Below are positions 44,400-55,080 of a stretch of 64,000 nt of DNA, one piece after another. Within the stretch, counting starts at the first letter, position 1. Every line of letters starts with the position of its first letter. Made by a program: the position numbers and the translations under genes. The stretch comes from Galeopsis tetrahit (lineage: Eukaryota > Streptophyta > Magnoliopsida > Lamiales > Lamiaceae), in the NCBI GenBank assembly GCA_963675135.1, contig OY776125.1, forward strand, positions 21,750,565 to 21,814,564, in the 5' to 3' direction. The notes beneath the pieces were generated by a model that was not told where the DNA came from, ran no database searches, and saw nothing but the letters and a program-made list of their open reading frames with translations.

Positions 44400-45062
44400 A
44401 ACATTTATCGTACCAGATCAGATCTGATTAGGGGGAGTTCGACCTTTTGAGCGCTGATCCTAAGAAAAGACCTCACCTCGAGTTGTCCCTCCATAATTAA
44501 GCTCCGTGTAGGGGGGAGTACATGCCCCTTAAACCTCGGGATCTCTTCCTCTTAAGTGGTTCTGAGTAGAGCCAATGTTCCCAAGGAATCAGTCATGATC
44601 ACCTCTTCTCTGACGAATCAGAGGAGAGGTCATTGTTGTTTGAAAGAAACGTCAAAGGACAGATGATTGCTCTCTGATCACATGCTCTCTTCTAAGAAAA
44701 CATTAATGCCCTTTATACGTACGAAAAGGAGAGTGCGCGATCTTGATGTGTCAGAATATCTTTGCAATTGTGGGCGCACGACGACATGAATCATTTAATG
44801 AGTGTTAGGGCCGTACTATGACATGGCATAATCCGATAACAAACCCTAGAAGACGAAGTTACTATTTTACCCCTCAGGGAGAAGGTATATAAGAAATTAA
44901 CCTCATTTCATTTTCACAGTTAAGCTCATTATTATTAATTACTACACACTTTCTTTCTCTATTATTCATCATCTTCTTCAACGTTCTCGACTGACTTGAG
45001 CGTTGGAGGGTCGTCGTCGAACACCTTTCCGGCCCGATTTTCTTGCAGGTCACTACCAGTTC
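44400..45062 (+). repeat. Ty3/gypsy LTR or leader remnant
   Basis: This stretch is less AT-rich than its flanks, with CTGACTTGAGCGTTGGAGGG (about 44991-45010) and CACCTTTCCGGCCCG next to CTTGCAGGT. That combination is a hallmark near the LTR end of plant Tat/Ogre-type gypsy elements (family knowledge). A TATATAAG word lies near 44888. No internal gypsy coding sequence follows, so it is a solo LTR or a broken piece. Borders are approximate. Confidence 0.5.
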
Positions 45063-45854
45063 TCACCATTTGTTCCTGTCGACCATTGAAGAATTTCCAA
45101 GGAGCTCAATCATTTAGATATTTATCATTTTTATTATTTTGAGGCCTCAATATTTTTTATTCACTTTTGAGAACTTGATGGGTGTCATGAATATCATGAA
45201 TCCAATTTCTTAAGATTATTATGAACTCATGTTCATATATGTAATACTTTTGCGGAAAAGCTTTTGCAATTTAAAAAAACTAATTGTACGACTAATTTTA
45301 CAATTAACCAAGTAAAAGGAGGATGTTCATGATTTTTTTTTTTTTCATATCTATTAAAGGGTTAGGTGTGCAAATGAGTAAAATTATAGTATAGACTAAT
45401 TAATCTACCTCATCACTGCTTGTTTAATCTTAAGTAGTTTCACACCAGAACTTCCCAACTATGTACTGTACATCATAAAATAGTATGAATAATATTATTT
45501 TTAAAAAAAATATGTATAATAAAATTGAACAAATATAAAAAAAAAAAGTGAATAATGAAATTGAACAACTATGTGAGATTCAGGTATCAATTTTTTACAA
45601 CATAGCCATATTTTAAAGTTATTTTGTACTAGTTTTTTCTTCTGTATTATATCGGAGTACCTCCATGTACTTCGATGGTGATGTGTTAATGAACTTTTCT
45701 TAACTGATAAAAACAAAAATGAAATTGGACAGAGAATAAAATTGAAGAATTGATCCGAAAAAGTATCTTAATTATTAGGAAATAAAAGGATGGAATTATC
45801 ATTGCTACATTTTTCGGACAATTAAGAGAGAAATTGTTAATAAAATTGATGAAT
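45063..45854. other. Intergenic DNA downstream of the calmodulin-like gene
   Basis: AT-rich spacer including the likely 3' UTR of the minus-strand EF-hand gene near its right end. I see nothing else in it. Confidence 0.4.
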
Positions 45855-46367
45855 TCAAGCCATCATTTTATGGAACTCATCGAAATCGAGCACCCCATTC
45901 CCATCAACATCGTAAGCACGAATCATAGCCTTGCATTCCTCCACCGATTTCTTCACCCCAAGGCGGCGCAACACCTTCCTCAGCCCCTCCGCCGTAATGC
46001 ACCCACTCCCTTTCTCCTCCTCGTACACACTAAACGCCTGTCGGAGAACATTCTCCCCGTCATCGTATTCCATCACCCGCACGAATTCCCCGAACTCCAA
46101 CTCCACCGCTTCTCCGCCGCTGTTCGACGACAACTCTCCGATTATCTTCGCCGCCTCCTCCCTTGACACCGATTCTCCGATTGACGCGAAGTAAGCCTTC
46201 AGCTCCTCCACCGAAATCTTCCCGTCGTTGTCGGTGTCCAAGAACCGAAAAACCTGTCGGAATTCGTCTTCTTTGCAGCTGATCACCGCCGAAGAGGTGG
46301 CGGCGGCGGCCTTGGACTTGGAGAGGCTGCGGCGGAATGGCTTTGTAATAATGCTAGCAATTGCCAT
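45855..46367 (-). CDS. Calmodulin-like EF-hand protein (CML)
   Basis: Single exon, 170 residues from ATG 46367. After a basic N-terminal extension of about 30 residues rich in Lys, Arg, Ser and Ala (MAIASIITKPFRRSLSKSK), four EF-hand positions can be traced. Loops 1 (residues 44-55, DTDNDGKISVEE) and 4 (153-164, DVDGNGVLDFDE) have all calcium ligands. Position 2 (SSNSGGEAVELEFGEF) and position 3 (EEEKGSGCITAE) have lost key Asp residues. It therefore probably binds two calcium ions. CMLs relay calcium signals to target proteins. The basic N-terminus might direct it to membranes or an organelle, which is speculative. No myristoylation glycine is present. Confidence 0.92.
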   Translation of the reverse strand: MAIASIITKPFRRSLSKSKAAAATSSAVISCKEDEFRQVFRFLDTDNDGKISVEELKAYFASIGESVSREEAAKIIGELSSNSGGEAVELEFGEFVRVMEYDDGENVLRQAFSVYEEEKGSGCITAEGLRKVLRRLGVKKSVEECKAMIRAYDVDGNGVLDFDEFHKMMA

Positions 46368-46411
46368 TGAATTAAATTATTGGGAGTGAGGAGATGAAAT
46401 TGTGAAAAGGG

Positions 46412-46420
46412 TTTTTATAG
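46412..46420 (-). promoter_or_regulatory. Probable TATA box of the CML gene
   Basis: Minus-strand CTATAAAAA lies about 45 bp before the ATG, implying a short leader of about 15-20 nt. It is the best core promoter match upstream of the gene. Confidence 0.5.
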
Positions 46421-47329
46421 ATAAAGGAGTTGATGGGGATTGAACTTTAATTAATAAAAGAGGAAAATAGAAATAAAACGGCTACTGTACCGCCTCTGTG
46501 AAATACCACGGCATTTTCCCGGATTTCGCCATTAAAAGTTACATTATTTTGTAATTAATTTCATTATGAAAATTTATCTAAATTTACCTTCTTGACTTTG
46601 AAAGAAATTTCCTGGAAATTTCTGAATGGGAGATTTAATGCGGTAAAATAAAGTAGCTAAAGTTAATAATTATATCATTTTCATTAAGAGCGTTTATTGT
46701 GATTAATGTAATTGTTCAAAAAATAAGGGTGTATCAAAAATTTTATAAGAAATTGCAAACACAAATGTCAAAATTTGAATATGTATATTTATATTCAGAT
46801 CATGTACATATATATGAGTCATGGTAATTAGTAGTATTTTTCGAGTCACTTTGAGATTCAAATTCATTATATGAATAGTAGTCCATATTAATTGTAAATC
46901 ATGTTCGTATAAAACTTCTACCAATTTTAGTGGGAGGGGCTCCGATTTTAGTACTTTTTGTCTAATGTTGATATATCCTTTCTCGTTGAAAAAAAAAAAA
47001 AAAACAAAATTCTGACTTTTTTTAATTGAAAATCAAAATAAAATTATATGTTAGATATTTTTTTGTTCTACATGATCCTTCAACAAAAAGTATATTGGTT
47101 CTGCTTCAATCAAGTGATCGTGATTCACTTTCTGGAATCTAAGGCGTACAAGTGGATAAAAGTTGTACGTGAACTATAAATGGATCTAGCCGATGGCCTA
47201 CTAGTGGATAATCTTCTTTGTATTGATTCCTGTTAGAAATTAATATACAAGAATTAATTCTCAACCTGATCAGTTAGTATTTTTAGATGGGACGAAATTC
47301 TTTTATGGAATTCTTTCAGTTTCGCTCTT
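46421..47329. other. Intergenic DNA left of the satellite array
   Basis: AT-rich. At about 47107-47200 there is one strongly diverged copy of the 91-bp satellite unit (CAATCAAGTGATCGTGATTC, ACAAGTGGATAAAAG), separated from the main array. No gene is visible. Confidence 0.5.
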
Positions 47330-48421
47330 CAATCAAGTGATCATGGTTCGCAACTTTCAGAATTCAAGACCTACAAGTGGATAAAAGATCGACATGTCGT
47401 AAATGTATCTAGTCCGCTCTCAATCAAGTGATCGTGGTTCGCAACTTTCGGAATTCAAGACCTACAAGTGGATAAAAGATCGACATGTCGTAAATGTATC
47501 TAGTCCGCTCTCAATCAAGTGATCATGGTTCGTAACTTTCGGAATTCAAGACCTACAAGTGGATATAAGATCGACATGTCGTAAATGTATCTAGTCCGCT
47601 CTCAATCAAGTGATCATGGTTCGTAACTTTCGGAATTCAAGACCTACAAGTGGATAAAAGATCGACATGTCGTAAATGTATCTAGTCCGCTCTCAATCAA
47701 GTGATCGTGGTTCGCAACTTTCGGAATTCAAGACCTACAAGTGGATAAAAGATCGACATGTCGTAAATGTATCTAGTCCGCTCTCAATCAAGTGATCATG
47801 GTTCGTAACTTTCGGAATTCAAGACCTACAAGTGGATATAAGATCGACATGTCGTAAATGTATCTAGTCCGCTCTCAATCAAGTGATCATGGTTCGTAAC
47901 TTTCGGAATTCAAGACCTACAAGTGGATAAAAGATCGACATGTCGTAAATGTATCTAGTCCGCTCTCAATCAAGTGATCGTGGTTCGCAACTTTCGGAAT
48001 TCAAGACCTACAAGTGGATAAAAGATCGACATGTCGTAAATGTATCTAGTCCGCTCTCAATCAAGTGATCATGGTTCGTAACTTTCGGAATTCAAGACCT
48101 ACAAGTGGATATAAGATCGACATGTCGTAAATGTATCTAGTCCGCTCTCAATCAAGTGATCATGGTTCGTAACTTTCGGAATTCAAGACCTACAAGTGGA
48201 TATAAGATCGACATGTCGTAAATGTATCTAGTCCGCTCTCAATCAAGTGATCGTGATTCGCAACTTTCAGAATTCAAGACCTACAAGTGGATAAAAGATC
48301 GACATATAGTAAATGTATCTAGTCCGCTCTCAATCAAGTGATCATGGTTCGTAACTTCATGGAATTCAAGACCTACGTACAAGAGAATATAAGATCGACA
48401 TGTCGTAAATGTATCTAGTCA
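47330..48421. repeat. Tandem satellite, 91-bp unit, 12 copies
   Basis: Units start CAATCAAGTGATC at 47330, 47421, 47512, 47603 and so on every 91 bp up to 48331. Copies differ at a few fixed sites: ATGG or GTGG after GATC, CGTAAC or CGCAAC, and GATAAAAG or GATATAAG. These variants recur with a period of three units (273 bp). The last two copies are more diverged. There is no open frame. No spacers are present, so it is not a CRISPR-like array. Confidence 0.97.
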
Positions 48422-48857
48422 ATTCATCCACGTGTCAAAATCGAATTGAAAACATTGATATATATATTCTGTAAAAACTTTTACACGTACATGTCAATCA
48501 CGCAAAAAAAATAAAATAAAAAATTACAGTACGTATATACCATGAGCCACATCGACAAATTAAAACATATTACTTTATAGTAAAATTATATTAAATTCTA
48601 AATATATAAATTAAAAAAATTATTTAAATCATCATAAAAATCTGTAAATTTATATAAAATAATTAAATAAGCTAAAAAATTAACTAAATATATATGAAAA
48701 TTATATAAAAAAATAATTATATATGAAAAATATGTAAATCAATTTTAAATCTGTAAATTTATATAAACTAAATAAATCAACCAAATAAAATATGAAATGA
48801 ACTTTTAAATTGTTGTGTTTATATAAAATGATTCTATAAACTTGAAAAAATCAAATA
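48422..48857. other. AT-rich spacer
   Basis: Very AT-rich with repeated AAATCTGTAAATTTATATAA-type words. No gene is visible. Confidence 0.4.
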
Positions 48858-49120
48858 CTCCCTTTCATCCACCAAATGTAGTCCCATGGAGGGTGGACAT
48901 AAGTTTTAAGAAAAATGTAGATAAAGTAGATAAAGTAAGGGTATTATAGGGTATTATGGGGTCCATTGTAAATAAAGTGATTGTTTGTGAATAAAGTTGA
49001 TGGCAAATTGAGTAATTAAGTGATGATTGAGGGGTGATGGTTTTCATAAAGTGTATGAGACTACATTTGGTGGACAAAAAATATGAGGCAAATGGGACTA
49101 CATTTCATGAACGTAGGGAG
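48858..49120. mobile_element. Stowaway-type MITE 7
   Basis: CTCCCTTTCATCCACCAAAT at the left and CATGAACGTAGGGAG at the right, TA flanks, 263 bp. Inner inverted words ATGTAGTCCCAT and ATGGGACTACAT-like are present. Confidence 0.8.
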
Positions 49121-49381
49121 TACAATATTAGTATAAATTAATTTTAATATAGATAAGAAAATAAAGTTTTACATATTTCAATAAATATGAAATCAAAAAT
49201 TTATTTAAATAAATTTTGCATTTACAAATTTTAATTTCTATTAAAAAGTAACCATCTAATCCCCAAAGAAGGCCATCTCCTCAACCCCCAACCATCATTT
49301 TTACTTTTCCTTCCACTTTTTTCAAATATCTCTAATACTTTTCTTTCACGGTATATTCTCTTTTACTCACTCATTACCTTA

Positions 49382-49807
49382 GGGGATGTTTCCTTTTGGT
49401 TTTAAAAACCGGGTTTTGGATTTCAAGATTCAAAACCCATTTTACTTCGGGATTTAAAAATCGGTTTTCAAAATCCACTCAAAATCATCCTTATCAAACA
49501 TATTGATTTGACATAAAATTATATCTATATAATATTACTCCAATCATTATATTCTTTTTCAACAATAATATAATAATACTATAATAATATAATAATACAA
49601 TAATATAATACATTTAATCAACTAATCATTATAATCTCACCAAACAATAATATAATAATACAAACTCATTCAATCTTACAACTTGATTTGACATAAAGTT
49701 AAATCCTTCACTGTTCCAAAACTCAAAAGAAACACCCATATTACTATTTATCGGGATTTCAAAAATCTGGTTTTTAAAACCACCCAAAACCCAAAAGAAA
49801 CACCCCC
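49382..49807. mobile_element. Tourist-like (PIF/Harbinger) MITE, copy 2
   Basis: Starts GGGGATGTTTCCTTTTGG and ends CAAAAGAAACACCCCC, flanked by TTA-type trinucleotides (TTA at 49379-49381 and 49808-49810). It is about 90 percent identical by eye to copy 1 (33351-33791), with a short deletion near the right end. Confidence 0.8.
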
Positions 49808-51030
49808 TTAGACTCTATTAACTTTGTGTCATATCCTGGACAAGCATACATAAGAGCAATTGCCAAGAGTTATTATTCGAATTGCTGAGTACATGAAATT
49901 TGAGTTCCGTTCAAACTCTTATTGAGCCGAGCTCGATTCGATGACATTGACGAGTGAAAAAATCAGTCCAACACAACACGTAAATAAGTCTAATGAGTCT
50001 ATTGAGTCGACCATAATAAAATTAAAAGATTTTTTTTTAAAATATTGAGTCTAACAAGCTCAAGACAACTAGTTAGTAAATCGAGAATCTAACAACTTGA
50101 CTCATTTATTTATACGAGCAAACTGAATTCGACCCTTAACGAGCCGAGCTTACGAGCAACTCGATTGGCTTAACAACACTAAGTAGAACTTATGTTTACA
50201 CGGTGAGTTAATGACAGAAAGATATATATCTAGTCAACCCGTTTTTTTTACCCGTTTACCACTCTTAACCCAAGACTTTGTAACCTACCTATCCCCTTAG
50301 TTAAAGTTTTATCTCATTAAACATGTGAAATTACCATTTTCTATCGAAGTAAATCCCTTTTTTGAATGCAATTATATCATATTTTGGATATGTATGGTAT
50401 ATCATACTGTTGTGAATGTTGCACAACAATTAGTGACCAAATCATCTCATTATAATTTTTCTATCTAAAAATATTTAAAGATAGGAAATTTATCTTTTAA
50501 TGATATGTTTTGTCATTAATTGTTAATTTATATTATTAAAAACTTAATTTTAACTAGAAAAGTACGTTAATAATGACAGAATTTATGTTGCTCGCACTAT
50601 GTCATCACTAATTAGTACCATGGACAAGTTGTCACAAACTCATGAGAATTTTGGGCAGCAATTAAATGCTTGGTCAAAAGACCCAAGATATAGTTTTAAT
50701 TTTGGTTTCTATTTCTGTTTGATTAATTATTACTCTATTTTAGGGTTTTATTTCTTTGCTTTTTCTGCAACGGATTGAATGAATTGGTGATCTTTTGGGA
50801 TTCTAGTATTTAATTAAGATTGTTCTTGGAGGGAATTGGAGATTTCTGAAAGCTTTGAGAATATAGAGTTAGTATTTTCAGAATTGTAATTTCTTTGAAC
50901 ACATATACTATATACTCATATCAAATTGAGTAACACAACGTTGTGTTTGATAAATAAGGTTTATGTAAAACAAGCAAGAGTATCACTCCAATGACTTTAT
51001 ATCCTCCAAAATATATATATATATATATAT
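49808..51030. other. Intergenic DNA
   Basis: It includes GAGCCGAGCTCGATTCG and GAGCCGAGCTTACGAGC words (about 49926 and 50140) that suggest an old repeat, and AT dinucleotide runs near 51010-51032. No gene is recognised. Confidence 0.4.
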
Positions 51031-51039
51031 ATTTACTCT

Positions 51040-52499
51040 GGTAGGGCTGCTGTGTACTCAAGTACACGGTGTACTTGAGTCCAGCTATATAGAGAATATA
51101 TATTATATATAGGATAAATAATAAATTATCTAACAAAACCCATTGTAGCCTAGTGGTTGTCCTTGAATTGCCATAGCATCAAGTCCCAGGTTCGATTCTC
51201 ACTTTCAACACAATTTTTAATATTTTATTTTAGCAACAGTTTTTATTTTTTTTATACATTAAAAGTGCAATTAATAAATAGTAAAATTTGTAAAATAAAT
51301 AGGAACAGTTTTTTTATACATAAAATTTGTAAAATTAATAATATTTTTTTAAAAAATAGCAACATTTTTTTTATGCATTAAAAGTGCAATTAATAAATAA
51401 TAAAATTTGTAAAATTAATAATAATTTTAAAAAAAAAATTAGCAACTGATTTTTTCTACATTATAAAAAAAGTGCAAGTAATAGTAATATCATTAATTGC
51501 ACTTACTAATAATATAATTAATAGTAATAAAAGTGCAAGTAAAAAAATAATAAAACGTGTAAAATTAATAATAATTTTTTAAAAAAAATTTAGCACCAGT
51601 TTTTCTAGATTATGAAAGTGCAAATACAAATAAACAAAAGGTGTATCATTAGCATACACTTTTCAGTTATAATATCATACACTTTTCAATTATAATACCA
51701 TACACTTTTCATTAATATATAATTTACACTTTTCATTAATATAACATACACTTTTTAGTTATAATAACATACATTTTTCATTAAATAGATCATACACTTT
51801 GCAGTTATAATAACAATAAAACGTGTAAAATTAATAATAATTTTTTAAAAAAAATTTAGCACCAGTTTTTCTAGATTATGAAAGTGCAAATACAAATAAA
51901 CAAAGGGTGTATCATTAGCATACACTTTTCAGTTATAATATCATACACTTTTCAATTATAATACGATACACTTTTCATTAATATATAACTTACACTTTTC
52001 ATTAATATAACATACACTTTTTAGTTATAATAACATACACTTTTCATTAAATAGATCATACACTTTGCAGTTATAATGACAGACAATTTTCATTAAATAA
52101 ACATACACTTTTCATTAATAGATCATACAGTTTGCAGTTATAATAACATACACTTTTCATTAATATATAACTTACACTTTTCAATTATAATATCATAAAC
52201 TCAGTTATAATAACATACACTTTTCATTAAAAACAATGTTGTACTTTTCAATATAATAACATACACTTTTCATCCATAAAAAAACATACACTTTTCATTA
52301 AAAAACAAAGATACACTTTTTAGTCATAATAACATACACTTTTTCAAAAAAAAAAATTGAAAAAAAAAATCGAAAAAAAAAAATTATAAAAAAGTCAAAG
52401 TTTGACCGTTGACCGGTCAACGATGGTCAACGGTCAACATTTGACTAGTAAAAGTCTACTCAAGTATATGGTGTACTTGAGTACATACAAGACTTTGGC
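51040..52499. mobile_element. TIR element with palindromic ends and internal short repeats, 1.46 kb
   Basis: A perfect 9-bp duplication, ATTTACTCT, flanks it (51031-51039 and 52500-52508). The ends carry TGTACTCAAGTACAC and GTGTACTTGAGTACA palindromes in inverted arrangement and resemble the ends of the MITEs at 34550 and 38007. The interior has a tRNA-like A/B box pair (about 51146-51198), a 266-bp tandem duplication (about 51551-52082) and more than 20 copies of CATACACTTTTCA-type words up to 52340. No transposase is present. The 9-bp duplication suggests a MULE relative. Confidence 0.7.
51142..51215 (+). repeat. tRNA-related (SINE-like) A and B boxes
   Basis: TAGCCTAGTGGTT matches a pol III A box and GGTTCGATTCTC, about 42 bp on, matches a B box. 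The spacing suits a tRNA-derived SINE head. The rest does not fold as a normal tRNA. It lies inside the TIR element 51040-52499. Confidence 0.45.
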
Positions 52500-52508
52500 A
52501 TTTACTCT

Positions 52509-55080
52509 CTCAACCCACTATTATTTCAACCCTAAATTGTGCACACAAATTAAAAAATCGAATAAATTAAATAGAGTGGATTTTGAGGGCAAATTTTACT
52601 CACATTAATTTACCCATAAAGTGAATATTTGGATTGAATTGAGTGTATGCGTATGTTTATTTCAATGACATTTTATGTAAAATTATATATATCTTTGTGA
52701 ATGTTAAATTTATGGAGGGTTTACTATATTTTAAGTGTGCAAATTGTTGAGACTAACGTCCCAATGAGAGAAGAACGGGCAAATAATCACATGACATATG
52801 GAGTATATCTTTTAATTTAAATTACTTGATTTTTCTTTTAATCTCGATGTCGAATTTAATTTGTATATGTAAGAGTCTAGGTCTATTTATTCAATTTTCG
52901 AAATTGAAAAATAAAAGAAAAAGTTGGGTTAAAATGAAATTAAATACTATGGAGTAAATTTTAGTAAATGTAATGAATTTTAATTTTTAAATATGGATTC
53001 ATAATTAGGCGGATTTTATTTTTTTCTTAAACAAATTTGATCAAATTAAATTCGGTGATTGAAGATCAATGTGATCTTTTATCGCAGAAATTCTTAGGAT
53101 TTAATTTCAACAACAGTACGAATTCTATGATCAACTGTTAATCATATATTATTATTAACATTACATATATATATGATATATCTCGTAGGATAATTTAAAA
53201 AAATTAAAAGTTCGAAAGCATAAAAGTCAGAATATTAAACCTCTTTTTCCAGGAAATTTCTGAAGGAACCAAATTTCCAGGATAGAGTGTATTTCTTTAA
53301 TTTGTAATATAGGGTTTTAGGAAAAAACTTACTATGAGTTATAAATATAATTTTAAAATTTACCAGGAAATATCTTAAGGGAGTCAAAAGGAGATGCACA
53401 TGCACAAACTTCCCGTAAACTCCAAGGATAAATTGAATTATTTCTCCCAATTTAAGTAACTCAGGAAGATGCCATGCAATTTCACACACAAATTTCTGAA
53501 TGGGGAAATTATTAATAACAACACGAAATTCTAAATGTGCAAATTTTGTTGCTTTTACCCCACATGATGTTGTTTAACTTTTCCCCGTCAAAAAAAAAAA
53601 AAATGTTGTTTAACTTGTTTTGGCCTGCTTCGTCACATTGCCTAATTTTGAATTTGCGGTGTTGTCGCACTGCAGCCAATCGCCTTAACTCAGAACGATA
53701 AAGGAGGCGTCGTGCATGTGGTACTTTTGCACTGCAACGCGTCGTCGGGCAAGACTCGTTGTAAATTCAAATTTAGGAAATTTTGACTATCCCCGATTAT
53801 GAGTTCGTCACAAAATTTTGTCGCAAATACTTGACTTTTTTAAAAAAAAATTAAAAAATAAGCAGGGTGTGTTTATATGGTAGAGTTGTTAGGGATGCAA
53901 TGAAATGTTAACTTTTACTTTTTTTTTTTTTTTTTTTCAGTTTTTGTTATGTTTCTTTTTTCTTGCCCAATTATTCTGATTTTCTTGTTGATTACGTACA
54001 GTTAATTTTCTTAACTATTGTATTGTTATGGTTTCAATTCGTGAATCATGATTTGTTGATGTTATCGGTCACATTAATTTCAATATAATCATTACATTAA
54101 ATTTGATTTATAGTGTGTCTATGGATGCAAATTTGAACTCTTGGATTTTTGAATTAACTATTTTAATTATTTATTTTGTATGTATTGGCCCCTCACTGTC
54201 AAAACCCTGAGTACATAGGATGTTGGAATCGAGATTTGTGTGTTTTGTAATGAGATGAGCAGAAAGAATATTGCAGGGAATGGGTGTGTCTTGATTCAGC
54301 CCCATCACTGCCCAACTCCTCATTTTGTCTCAATATACTTTGCCATTAGATTAAAGTAATTACATTTAAAGAAATATTACAAAAATTCTAATTAATTAAA
54401 GTAACACATATTTATCATTACAGTAACACAACCCTAATAGCAAATTTCTCTATTTTGCCTATGCAATTTTTTTTGGGAAGATTTATTTAACCAGATTCGA
54501 CCCACGAAAAATCTAAGAATCCTCGCCACCTTCTTTAAATGTGAGAATTTTTTTTGTCACTTTTCTTAATTAAAGATATATTTCACCTATACAATATTTT
54601 ACAAGATTTAACGATGGTGAATCAGCAATGGTGAAGTGACTGGACCCTTGAAGTTGAGATTTGAAAAACAAATTTATGGTGTCAAATTAATTATACTACC
54701 TTCAACTCATTTTATGTATCTAAAAGATCAGTATTTGATTATCCATTGTCACTCCTAGCCACAATTACAAACCCAGTCGTAAATTTCTTTCGAAACGTAA
54801 AAGTATCATCGTCGTCTCGTCTCACAATTACACAAAACTTCGCCAGTTCTGTAAACCATCCGAGTATCAGATCATAATGAAACGACAACATCGTGTAAGA
54901 CTTCAAATGTAACTTGTATTATTATTTACTGTAAAATAGTTTATGTATGACTATACATAATAATAATGCATGGATTAAGAATGATTCCCTAAACCTACCC
55001 AAAAAAGAGTCTTTGTATGTATGTATGCTCACAAGATTTAACCTACAAGTGGCCTTAAAAAGGAAATTGGCAGAGCAGAT
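52509..55080. other. Intergenic DNA and 3' UTR of the DA1-like gene
   Basis: AT-rich with a T run at 53920-53938 and no recognised gene. An inverted pair (CCTAATTTTGAATTTGCGG, AAATTCAAATTTAGG) frames a GC-richer segment at about 53640-53780. The last 100 bp before 55081 are likely the 3' UTR of the minus-strand gene. Confidence 0.4.

Noticed and set aside
44123..44404. Small gene of 93 codons
   Set aside because: No domain, no promoter or neighbour support, and it adjoins a gypsy remnant; recorded only as an unassigned frame.
47330..48421. CRISPR-like array
   Set aside because: The repeats are directly adjacent 91-bp units without unique spacers; this is a eukaryotic satellite.
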